A stretch of 46,734 nt of DNA from a virus. The notes beneath the pieces were generated by a model, which had not been told where the DNA came from, ran no database searches, and saw only the letters and a program-made list of their open reading frames with translations. The position numbers were made by a program, and so were the translations under genes. Each line of letters begins with the position of its first letter. Position 1 is the stretch's first letter. Below, one piece after another: positions 1 to 8,844 of the stretch. Where the stretch lies: positions 1 to 46,734 of IMG/VR virus record IMGVR_UViG_3300009168_000024; one strand, 5' to 3'.

Positions 1-123
1 GTGCTGGTACATCTTGTTGACGTTCTGGATGCCGACCAGCGGCATCTCCAGACCGAACGGCTTGAACAGCAGGAACTCCAGCATCTCGGGCAGCACCTTG
101 CCCCACATGTAGGACAGCGGGTA
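1..123. repeat. Terminal overlap, left copy
   Basis: These 123 bases are identical to the last 123 bases of the window (46612-46734). The open reading frame of the giant minus-strand gene continues through the join without a break. The simplest reading is an assembly overlap from a circular or circularly permuted genome, not a biological terminal repeat, because it lies inside a coding sequence. The unique genome length is then 46,611 bp. Confidence 0.95.
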
Positions 124-3100
124 CATCCCGAAGTACTGGTGGTTGAGGCTGCGTTCCAGCCACGACCGCTCGCTCCGGGCGTTGATGAGTTCACGGCTCA
201 CCCGGTCGGCGCGGTGGTGTGAGGCGTACATCCAGCGCAGCGCCAACTCCTCGTCCACGTCGAAGGCGTACGGGTTCTTCGGCGGTGGGGCCTTGGCCGT
301 GTCGTCGAACAGCGAGCCGACCTCGGGCACGAGCGTGCGCTTGCGGGTCTTGGGGCCACGGGGCGGAGCGACCGGCTCCGCCGGGGCGACCATGTTGAAC
401 TCGGGCGGCGGCTCCGGCTTGGGGCGGACCGGCACCACGTCCTCGACCGTGCCCACGTTCTTGAGCGACGCCTGCAGGCCAGCATCGGTGAGGTCTTCGG
501 GGATGGTCTTCGACTCCAGCGAGTTGAGCAGTTCGTCCCACGCATCCTGCCGGGCGTCCTTGTACTCCTCCATGTCGCCGAAGTCACGGCGCTCCATGTT
601 CTCCCAGTCGTCGACCATATCAATCTCGTCCTTCACGTCGTGGCCAGAAGCCGACAGACGTTCAAGGTCGGCCCGCATCCGTGGAGCGTTCTTGGCCCCA
701 CTGTCGTTCCACTTCGTGTAGACGGCCTTGACCTCGGCCACGTCCGCGACCGGCTCGGCAGCCTTGGCCGCAGCCTTCTTCTGCTTGTTGGCGAGGAACA
801 GGCGACGCTCGACCACGTTGCGCAGGTCGTTCTCACGTGACCTGATGTCGGCCTGATGGACAGCCATGGCCTCTTCGTACTCGGCCCGCTTCTCCAGCCC
901 GTAGTCACGCAGGTTGGGCGGGACTGCCTCGTCGATGCCCTTCTGGATGTCCTCCTGCATCCGCAGCAGTGAGCGCAACTCGGCCTCTGCCTTGTCCACG
1001 GGCGGGGCACCGGCGACAGGCAGCGCCTCCTGCGTGACGACGTCACCTTCCTTGGACACGTACCGGCGTGTGGTGGCAACAGGCGCGGGCCGGGTCTTGG
1101 GCATCGTGATGATGTGCGTGCCCGGCGTCTTGGGGTCGGGCGTGATGAAGTGCGAGTAGCGCGAGAGGACACGGCTGTAGTCCTCGTCGCTCATGAGAAT
1201 CTGGTGGAGCGGCTTGGACTGCCCCGGCTTGATACGCCGGACCCGTTCCGGGTCGGTGACCAGTTCGTCCCACTGCATACCCGCTTGGTCGCCGGGGTGG
1301 ACCGGACCGAGGCTGGCACCCTCCGGCACAGGGGGGAAGCGAATCTCCCCCTCTGCCGGAGCAGCCGCAGCCTCGGCCTCCCAGTCGGCCAAGTCCTTCT
1401 GGTGCTGGGCGGTGGCCTGCTCGTGGGCGATACGGGCGTTCTCGTACTCGGCCATGTCGGCCTCGTACTGGCGCTGCGCCACGCGGTGGGCCTGCTCCTC
1501 GGGTGTGGGCGGAACCGGCACGCGCTTGTCGCGGAGGCTCTTCTTGTAGTGGGCAGCCAGTGGCCGCAACGTCGGCGACACCATGGCCTCGTCGCCTTGG
1601 CGCAGGTACTCCACGAACTGGTCGGCCAGCCACTCCTGCTCGTCGACCGTCAGTTCGGTCACACGCGAGCGCGGGTCGTACGTGAGGCCATGCTCGTCGG
1701 CGTACACCCGCTTGGCCCGGCGCTTGGCCGATGCCTGCATGTGACGGTTGACCCAGTCGTGGGCCATCTCGTGGGCGGCGGTGTCCTTGGCCCGCGTCTT
1801 CCCGATGTAGACCTGCGCCCGGCGGGTGCCCTTGGAGGTGGCACCACCGGCGTCGGTTATAGCGCCCCGGGCGCCGGCGGGAGGACCGGCGGCTGCCCCG
1901 GCTCCGGCGGCACCAGCGGTGCGGTCTGTCCCGTCGGCTCGGCTGGCACGTTGCCAGAGAGTGGTGCTTCGTCGGGCGTCAGAGGCGGCTGTTCGGGCGG
2001 CTCTTGTGCCCCGAGGATGCTGGGAGAAATGTCCGGTGTCACTGGCGAGGTCGAAGGCATCGTCTCCGGCGGCGGCTCGGGCAGTCCGGTGAGTGGCGAC
2101 TTCTCGGGGCGCGACGGTGTTGTAGGCGCGGTCGATGACCATTCGCGCCCAATCCCTGCCGTCACTATCCAAGTACTCTGCTGCTGCCTGTCGTCGTCCG
2201 ACATCGACCTTCTCCTCTGCCGCCGGGATGCGGCGCAGTGCCTCCATGTACTGCTCGCCGTTGGGGTACAGCGACCAGTCGTTGCTCAGTTCGATGACAT
2301 CAGCGTAGGTGCGCGACACACCGTACGCCATGGCCGGGTCGTGCTGGGCCATGTACACCCCGTTGCCGGAGGTGTAGTCGTACGCCCCACCCCGGCGCTT
2401 GAGGTGGGTCTGCAGGGCCTCGGCATCCTCCAGCGTGTCGGTCAGCCAGTTCACGTCGAAGTCGATGGTCCCGGTGTCGACATCGTGGAACACCCCGAGC
2501 CACACGCCCTCGCGTTCCAGATGGCCATGGTTGGCATCGACGAACTGGCGCAGCGCCGCTTCGAACTCGGCCCGTGTCCCGCCCGGGGCGATGCTCAGCG
2601 TCTCCCCGAAGGCGGACGAGAAGGGGCCACCGCCATTCTCCTCACCAGCGGGCGTGACCTTGGCGTCGGAGTGGGCGTCGATGGACTCACCACCCCACGG
2701 CTCGCGGGTCTTGGCATACAGGTCATCGACGATGTCATCCCAGTTCTCGTCGAGGTAGTCGATGGGCGTGGCCGGGCTGGTGGCAATCTCGCGCATGACG
2801 CCCTTGCCCTGTGCCTCGATGGACTCCAGTCGCTGGGGCTGGACGTAGCGCCCACGGGCGTAGCCGTCCTGATGGACGATGCTCGTGTACAGGTCGTTGA
2901 GGGCGGTGTCATCCATCCGGCTGGTGAACGAGGGCAACCCCTCGCCCGGCTCGCTCACCACCCGGATGATGTACGACCCGTCCGGTGCCACCTGCAGGTC
3001 GGCGTTGCGGAAGAACGGGTTGTCCTCCGCCAACTGCTTCATGACCCCACGCATCTCGGGCCGCGTGATGTTGGAAGGAAATGTGATGTTGGCCGCGTGC

Positions 3101-6100
3101 CTGACCGAGTTCTTGGCGGTCGGCTTGGTGACCGTTGTCCGCACCGAGCGGATGCTGGGCAGGCGCAGTTGGACACCGAGGACGGCAGCGTGCGTCTCGG
3201 CGTTCTGGGGCGTGGACAGAATCTCGATGTTCACGGCGGAGCCCAGCCGACCCTCGCCTGATGCCCGCACGGACCCGTTCATCGAGATGACCTGCACGCC
3301 CGCCACGTGCGCGGCCTCGTCGCTGATGTCGTGGATGGCCAGCGAGGCCACCTCGTTGCTGGCCTCCTCGCTCAACTCGGGCAGGTCGTCCCACGTCATC
3401 CGCTCGTTGGGCGTGACCTCGACCGTGGTCTGGTACGAGTTCTCAAAGAACGCCGAGCGCACGTCACCGGTGTCGTCGCCGAACGCCTTCTTCGCACGGA
3501 ACCAGCCCATCGCCTGCGCCTCGGCACCGGTCCAGTCGGTGCGCCCAAGGAACTCCTGCTCGTTGAGGTGGTCGACGATGTCGTTGTAGAACTCGACGAT
3601 GGCGTCGTACTCGTGGTCGTTGGGGTTCGACCCCACGTCCTTGGCCGGGATGGTGTGCGTCTCGCCGGTCGTCCGGTTGGTGAACTGGAACGAGTCGAAC
3701 TTCTCGGAGGTGACGACCTTGCCCTTGGCGTTGACCTTGGTCACCTTGCGCACGTTCGTCTTGGTGACCCGGAACTCGGAGCCGTACACCTTCTGGAGGT
3801 AGGCGAACATCTTCTTGTCGAGGTAGCCCGCATCGCGCTTGGCCCAGATGTCACCGGCCACCGGCATCCAGTTGCCCTTGGGCCCACGGACGGGGATGGT
3901 CCGGGTGGGCATGCCGAGGAGCGAGTCGATGAAGTCGATGAGTTTGAAGCCGAAGCCCTCACTGGTGAGGGGGTTGCTGTAGGCGTCGGACATGAACGCC
4001 TTGAGGGCAGGCCCGTTGAGCCCGGCGTACTTCTTCAACTCCATCAGGTCGTCGGGCAGTTTGCCCCCACCCCGCAGCGTCTCGCTGATGCGCAGCAGGA
4101 AGCGCATGCCATCGACCGGCGACGTGTTCAACTGGGTCGCGCCGAAGGCCATGAGCATCTGCACGGCCTCCTCACGCTGGTTGTCGTTGAGAGCCATGAA
4201 CGACCGGCGCATCGAGGAGTACCACTGCGCGGCCTCCCGAATCTGGTCGTCGGTCAGGTTGTTCTGCAGTTCCTCCAGCCACTGCACCGGTTCCTTGCGG
4301 CCACCGATGGAGTGGATGACCCGCCCGTTGTTGTCGTGGGCGAGGAGCCGACCATCGGGTGCGTTGGGCACCTGCCCGGGCACGCCCAACTCGGGATTGC
4401 GGGCACGGTCGACACGGGCCTTGAGGGCGGCACGTCCCTTGCGCTCGGCGTCGGTCAAGTCCTTGGTCGCACGCAGGCGCTCGGCCTCGTTGCGCCGGAA
4501 CAGCGCCACCTCCGGGTCGACGAGGCCGATGTCGCTCGGCTTCATCTGGTTGGGGATGTAGCCGAACTCGTCCGGCGGTCGCCCGGGCACCACCGTCCCA
4601 CCGAGGGGGCGGCGCTTGTTGAGGAACACGGTCACCGGGACCATGACCTTGTCCTGCCCCTTGGGGTGGGACCGGCGCAGTGCCTCCAGCCGGTGGTTGC
4701 CCTCGTCGATGAGGACCGTCCGGTCCTGCTGACCATAGGTCAACTGGATAGGCTCACGCATGCCCTCGGCATTGAGCGAGGCAGCGAGGTCGTCGACCTC
4801 CTCCGACGACAGCCGAGTGGCCGGGTTGCCCGGGGCCATGGCCAGCAGTTCGGACAGCGGGATGAGTTCGGTCTGGGTGGCGTGCGGGTGGCCGACCCAT
4901 GCCAGTTCCCGGTCAGGTGCGGGCAACGACAGGTCGGGCATCCGGGCCCGACCAATCTCGACGTACGCCTTGAGGATGTCGTCGTCGATGTCGGGCACCT
5001 TGAGGCCACGCGCAATCATCGCGTCCTCGATGACTTGGAACAGGGCCATGCCCCGCTTCTCGTTCCACTGGTCGAGGGACTTGGGGGCGTCGGCGTACTT
5101 GTCACCCAGCGACTCGCTGATGTGGATGCCCTCGGCCTCGGCCACCGCCCGGTGGTAGTCCATCACCGCCTTGGCCTCGTCCTTGCCCAGCAGTGCAGTC
5201 ATACGCCGTTCGAACTCGGCCTCGTCGGCATAGCCGAGGTGCAACTTGGCCCGCTCGATGTAGTTGGGGTCGGCCCCGGCCTCGGTCAGGATGTCGGTCA
5301 GCCAGCCCTCGGTGACCTCGGTGTCCTTGGGGTCACGGAAGCGACGACGCAGGGTGCCCCACGTCTCGATGGGGGTGACCCGGTTCTGGTTCACCACCTC
5401 CATGACAATCTGCTGGCTGACCCGGGTCTTCGCCCCCACGAACGAGGGCCGGAAGAACTCCGCCGGATGGGTCTGGGCCTTGACCGCGCTGTACGCGGAG
5501 TCGGGGTTGTTGCGGGCCAACAGGTCGTTGAACCAACGGATGGCGGTGTCGCCGTCGGACGCCCCGTAGAACGTCTTCATCGTCCACCACGCCCGTGGCG
5601 ACTCGGCCTCCATCATCCGCCGCATGTTCTGCCCGGCGTTGCGCCGGAAGGCCATGACCTGACCACGTGCCTTGATGCCCGCGACGAGGCTCGTGCCGGT
5701 CAGGCGGGCCAGCATCTGGCCCTCGCCCGAGGACGCCATCTTGGCCGAGGCAGCCCGGCCCCAGCGGACCACGTCGGTGCCCTCGACCACGTCCATCAGG
5801 ACGTTGGTCCCGGTGGCCATGGCATCCATCATGACCGCCGTCTGGTACAACTCGTGGGCCTCGGCCTCCTTGAGCGCATTGCGCGTGGCCTTGCCCCGGC
5901 TGATGCTGATGCCCGGGCCACCCGTGACCGCTTCCTTGGTACCCGACCACAGCGCCCGTGGGACGTACTGGCCCGGGTTGAGCCAGCCACGCACGGCCAG
6001 CAGAATGGGCGTCTCGGTGACCTCCATCGACTGGAACTTGGGCGACCAGCGGAAGCGGATGTTGGGGAACATGCGTTCCGCCCACGTGCCCAGCATGGTG

Positions 6101-8844
6101 GTCGCCGGACCACGCATGACCTCACGGGTCTTGAGCCAGCCCGTGAACTTCTGGCTGACACCGACCACGCCGAGCGAGCCCTCGTAGGCGAAGAAGATGG
6201 ACCGCGCCAGTTCCTTGCGGGTGATGGAGTCCTTGACCTTCTTGGGTAGGTGGACCTTATCGGCGGCCCTGACCATCTCCTCGGCGGTGAGGCCACGAGG
6301 ACTGGAGGCGTTGGCCTCGTTGGTCGCCGTGCGCAGGGCCCGCATGATGGAGTCGGACTGGTAACGCGAAAGGCCGTAGACCTCACCCATGCGCTGGGCG
6401 AAGCGACGGTTCTGCTCGGTCGCCACCTGCACCCCGCCGATGGCCTTGGTCATCCCCGACAGGTGGCTCATCAACCGGTCCTGCGGCATCACGTCACCGA
6501 TGCCGATGGTCTTGCCACGGACGTAGTCCATGAACGGGTTGATGCTGACGATGGACCCGTTCTTGGTACCGACCCCGAAGACCTCCTCAGGGCGCAGGCT
6601 AATCTGGGCCACCTCGCCGAACCGTGACATGAACGCCTTGAGGGCAGGCGTCAGGTTCTTCTCGGGGATGGCCTTGGGCAGGAACTGCTTCTGCGAGTCA
6701 AGGACGTTGGTGACCTGCCGCAGCAGTTCGTCGTCACCCAGCGACTGGTTGACGTTGTAGGTCAGCGTGTCGTACCGCTCGACCGCAGCCCGGACATCGG
6801 CATACCGCTTGGCCTTGATGTGCTGGCGGATGAGCCGTTCGGTGTCGACATCCAACTGGTTGTAGCCAAGGAAGATGGCCCGCTCGACGAAGGATGGGTC
6901 GAGCCCGGCAGCGATGGCCTCCCGCATCCCTGCCTCGCGAGCGGTCAGGATGCTGTCGGCCATGTTCCCGTAGATGAGCATGCGGAGGGCACCGATGTCG
7001 TTGGCATCGGCCTTGGCCACCGCCTGCTCGGCTGCCTCACCCGTGATGTCGTAGGCCGAGACGAGCAGCCGTGCGGTCAACGCCCGCTCACGCTTGAGCG
7101 CCGTCTCCATCGTCTCACCGGCGGTGGGCACCACGAGGTGGCGGACCTTGCCCGTCTTGTACTTGGTCAACTGGCGCACGTCCTTGCCGTGGCGCGACAG
7201 CATGTCGGCCCCGAGTTCGGCAGCACCCAGCACTGTCTCCGCGTTGTGCGGGCGCACGCCCATATGCGCGTACGTCGTGGCGATGGACTCACCACCGACC
7301 TGCTGGCCGATGTTGGCCGCAGCCGTGGCCATGTTGTCGGACAGGCGGGCCTCGTCAACACCGGCTGCCCGCAGGGCCGTGAACACCCGGCGCAGTGGAC
7401 GCTCGCCGATGGCGTCACGGAACCCGGCCACCATCTGGATGGCCACGCCCTGCTGGGTGAAGCGACCGACCCGGTCGCCACCGAACATGGACAGTGGGTC
7501 CAACACCTTGTTGACCCGTTCGACCCACTCCAGCGCGTGCTGGTGACTGACCAGCGGGCGGGTCAGTCGACCCACCGAACGGGTCGCAGCCCGCATCGCC
7601 GGGTCACCGGTGGAGAGCGCGTAGCGGACCATGTTCCGGGGCGATGCGGCCACGCCCTCGGGCAGGTTCTTGGTCAGGCCCTCGATGGCCTGACTGCGGA
7701 TGTCCTTGACCACTTGCTCGCCCATCTCACGAGACAGCAACTTGGTCAGCGCCGAGCCAGCCACGTCCTCGGCCACCTCCCTGCCAGCGGCACGCGCCGC
7801 CGCCCGCAAGGCATCGTCGCCGTAGGCCATCACCATCTGGGTCGCCGCACGGCCAGTGAGCCTGATGGCCCCACCGGTACCGCTGGAGAACAGGGTCAAG
7901 GGGTCGGTGCCCAACTCCAGCCCCATCGAGACAGCAGCAGCCACCACGTTGGCCGTGACCTCGGCAGGCAACTGGAGCAACGTGCCCTGCCCGAACCCAC
8001 GGATGGCCTTGATGGGGTCGGACTGGCCGACAGGGTTCATCAGGGCTTCACCCGCGAGGGTCAGTTCATCGAGAGCCCGGTCGTCGTCGTACTCCCCGGA
8101 GAGCAACTTGTCGCGGATAGCCATGGCGACCTCGTCGCCTTCCAAGTCCTCGTCACTGGCCTTGCGAAGGGCATCCAACCGGTCTTGCGGGTCGAGGCCG
8201 ATGATGCTGCGCTTGAGCCACTTGGACGAGATGTCCAGTCCTTCCATCGCCGTGTTGAGGCCACCGCCGATGGTTTGGTCGGTCGGGGTCGGGACGATAT
8301 TGGCGAACAGGGCCGATGCCTTCTTGGTGGCCACGAGGTGGTCGCGCATGAACTGGCTCTTGGCCTGCGCCTCGGACATCCAGTTGGACCCACTGGACAT
8401 CGACGCGAAGTACTGGTCGTAGTCGGCCTGATTGCCCTTGGCGTACTCGGCAGCGAAGGCATCGTTGACCAAGCCGAGGTTCGTGACAGCCTGACCGACG
8501 AAGGGGATGGCCGAGATGGGTGCCTTGGCAATCTCGCCGATGATGTGGGAGATACCCCCGAGGATGGGCACGCCTGCGAACGCCTCGGGTGTCTCGATGG
8601 GTTCCGCCCGCCGGGGCGTACTCATCAGGTTGGCGTTGAACTTCCCGATGGCGTTGAACGGGCGCGTGTCGTCCTTGGACTGGACGCTGCCGCCACCACT
8701 GGTGCCCTGCCGGGGCACGCCCATCGTGGCCGACTTCTGGTTCTGCTTGAGCCACTGGGCCGAGGACGCGGACGACTGCGACCCACCACCGCCGCCGCCG
8801 GACCCGCCCTGTCCGGTGTCCCGACGGTAGCCATCGAGGACCAT
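1..8844 (-). CDS. Giant polyvalent-type virion protein, N-terminal 2,948 residues (3' end cut by window edge)
   Basis: The ATG at 8844 lies directly against the TAG stop of the upstream gene. The frame stays open to base 1 and continues at 46611, giving 3,142 residues in total. The N terminus has a Gly/Ser-rich stretch (about 12-30) and then a hydrophobic segment (about 85-115). A ParB/sulfiredoxin-like domain spans about 1320-1405, with DEGNHR at 1380-1385 preceded by an LSxxE...EGMREPI pattern. A region at about 1640-1790 with paired aromatic and acidic motifs (QAMGWF near its end) resembles domains of phage polyvalent proteins. An HEMAH zinc-peptidase motif lies at 2358-2362. Glu/Ala/Lys-rich coiled-coil-like stretches follow at about 2420-2520 and 2690-2760. 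Placement between portal/892-aa protein and scaffold suggests a virion-packaged, possibly injected, protein; this is inference. A Pro-rich segment around 1857-2204 looks better in another frame (see findings). Function is unknown beyond these motifs. Confidence 0.85.
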   Translation of the reverse strand, partial: MVLDGYRRDTGQGGSGGGGGGSQSSASSAQWLKQNQKSATMGVPRQGTSGGGSVQSKDDTRPFNAIGKFNANLMSTPRRAEPIETPEAFAGVPILGGISHIIGEIAKAPISAIPFVGQAVTNLGLVNDAFAAEYAKGNQADYDQYFASMSSGSNWMSEAQAKSQFMRDHLVATKKASALFANIVPTPTDQTIGGGLNTAMEGLDISSKWLKRSIIGLDPQDRLDALRKASDEDLEGDEVAMAIRDKLLSGEYDDDRALDELTLAGEALMNPVGQSDPIKAIRGFGQGTLLQLPAEVTANVVAAAVSMGLELGTDPLTLFSSGTGGAIRLTGRAATQMVMAYGDDALRAAARAAGREVAEDVAGSALTKLLSREMGEQVVKDIRSQAIEGLTKNLPEGVAASPRNMVRYALSTGDPAMRAATRSVGRLTRPLVSHQHALEWVERVNKVLDPLSMFGGDRVGRFTQQGVAIQMVAGFRDAIGERPLRRVFTALRAAGVDEARLSDNMATAAANIGQQVGGESIATTYAHMGVRPHNAETVLGAAELGADMLSRHGKDVRQLTKYKTGKVRHLVVPTAGETMETALKRERALTARLLVSAYDITGEAAEQAVAKADANDIGALRMLIYGNMADSILTAREAGMREAIAAGLDPSFVERAIFLGYNQLDVDTERLIRQHIKAKRYADVRAAVERYDTLTYNVNQSLGDDELLRQVTNVLDSQKQFLPKAIPEKNLTPALKAFMSRFGEVAQISLRPEEVFGVGTKNGSIVSINPFMDYVRGKTIGIGDVMPQDRLMSHLSGMTKAIGGVQVATEQNRRFAQRMGEVYGLSRYQSDSIMRALRTATNEANASSPRGLTAEEMVRAADKVHLPKKVKDSITRKELARSIFFAYEGSLGVVGVSQKFTGWLKTREVMRGPATTMLGTWAERMFPNIRFRWSPKFQSMEVTETPILLAVRGWLNPGQYVPRALWSGTKEAVTGGPGISISRGKATRNALKEAEAHELYQTAVMMDAMATGTNVLMDVVEGTDVVRWGRAASAKMASSGEGQMLARLTGTSLVAGIKARGQVMAFRRNAGQNMRRMMEAESPRAWWTMKTFYGASDGDTAIRWFNDLLARNNPDSAYSAVKAQTHPAEFFRPSFVGAKTRVSQQIVMEVVNQNRVTPIETWGTLRRRFRDPKDTEVTEGWLTDILTEAGADPNYIERAKLHLGYADEAEFERRMTALLGKDEAKAVMDYHRAVAEAEGIHISESLGDKYADAPKSLDQWNEKRGMALFQVIEDAMIARGLKVPDIDDDILKAYVEIGRARMPDLSLPAPDRELAWVGHPHATQTELIPLSELLAMAPGNPATRLSSEEVDDLAASLNAEGMREPIQLTYGQQDRTVLIDEGNHRLEALRRSHPKGQDKVMVPVTVFLNKRRPLGGTVVPGRPPDEFGYIPNQMKPSDIGLVDPEVALFRRNEAERLRATKDLTDAERKGRAALKARVDRARNPELGVPGQVPNAPDGRLLAHDNNGRVIHSIGGRKEPVQWLEELQNNLTDDQIREAAQWYSSMRRSFMALNDNQREEAVQMLMAFGATQLNTSPVDGMRFLLRISETLRGGGKLPDDLMELKKYAGLNGPALKAFMSDAYSNPLTSEGFGFKLIDFIDSLLGMPTRTIPVRGPKGNWMPVAGDIWAKRDAGYLDKKMFAYLQKVYGSEFRVTKTNVRKVTKVNAKGKVVTSEKFDSFQFTNRTTGETHTIPAKDVGSNPNDHEYDAIVEFYNDIVDHLNEQEFLGRTDWTGAEAQAMGWFRAKKAFGDDTGDVRSAFFENSYQTTVEVTPNERMTWDDLPELSEEASNEVASLAIHDISDEAAHVAGVQVISMNGSVRASGEGRLGSAVNIEILSTPQNAETHAAVLGVQLRLPSIRSVRTTVTKPTAKNSVRHAANITFPSNITRPEMRGVMKQLAEDNPFFRNADLQVAPDGSYIIRVVSEPGEGLPSFTSRMDDTALNDLYTSIVHQDGYARGRYVQPQRLESIEAQGKGVMREIATSPATPIDYLDENWDDIVDDLYAKTREPWGGESIDAHSDAKVTPAGEENGGGPFSSAFGETLSIAPGGTRAEFEAALRQFVDANHGHLEREGVWLGVFHDVDTGTIDFDVNWLTDTLEDAEALQTHLKRRGGAYDYTSGNGVYMAQHDPAMAYGVSRTYADVIELSNDWSLYPNGEQYMEALRRIPAAEEKVDVGRRQAAAEYLDSDGRDWARMVIDRAYNTVAPREVATHRTARAAAGDDAFDLASDTGHFSQHPRGTRAARTAASDARRSTTLWQRASRADGTDRTAGAAGAGAAAGPPAGARGAITDAGGATSKGTRRAQVYIGKTRAKDTAAHEMAHDWVNRHMQASAKRRAKRVYADEHGLTYDPRSRVTELTVDEQEWLADQFVEYLRQGDEAMVSPTLRPLAAHYKKSLRDKRVPVPPTPEEQAHRVAQRQYEADMAEYENARIAHEQATAQHQKDLADWEAEAAAAPAEGEIRFPPVPEGASLGPVHPGDQAGMQWDELVTDPERVRRIKPGQSKPLHQILMSDEDYSRVLSRYSHFITPDPKTPGTHIITMPKTRPAPVATTRRYVSKEGDVVTQEALPVAGAPPVDKAEAELRSLLRMQEDIQKGIDEAVPPNLRDYGLEKRAEYEEAMAVHQADIRSRENDLRNVVERRLFLANKQKKAAAKAAEPVADVAEVKAVYTKWNDSGAKNAPRMRADLERLSASGHDVKDEIDMVDDWENMERRDFGDMEEYKDARQDAWDELLNSLESKTIPEDLTDAGLQASLKNVGTVEDVVPVRPKPEPPPEFNMVAPAEPVAPPRGPKTRKRTLVPEVGSLFDDTAKAPPPKNPYAFDVDEELALRWMYASHHRADRVSRELINARSERSWLERSLNHQYFGMYPLSYMWGKVLPEMLEFLLFKPFGLEMPLVGIQNVNKMYQH

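Noticed and set aside
1-123. Biological long terminal repeat or cohesive end
   Set aside because: It lies inside an open frame that becomes continuous on circularisation, so an assembly overlap explains it better.
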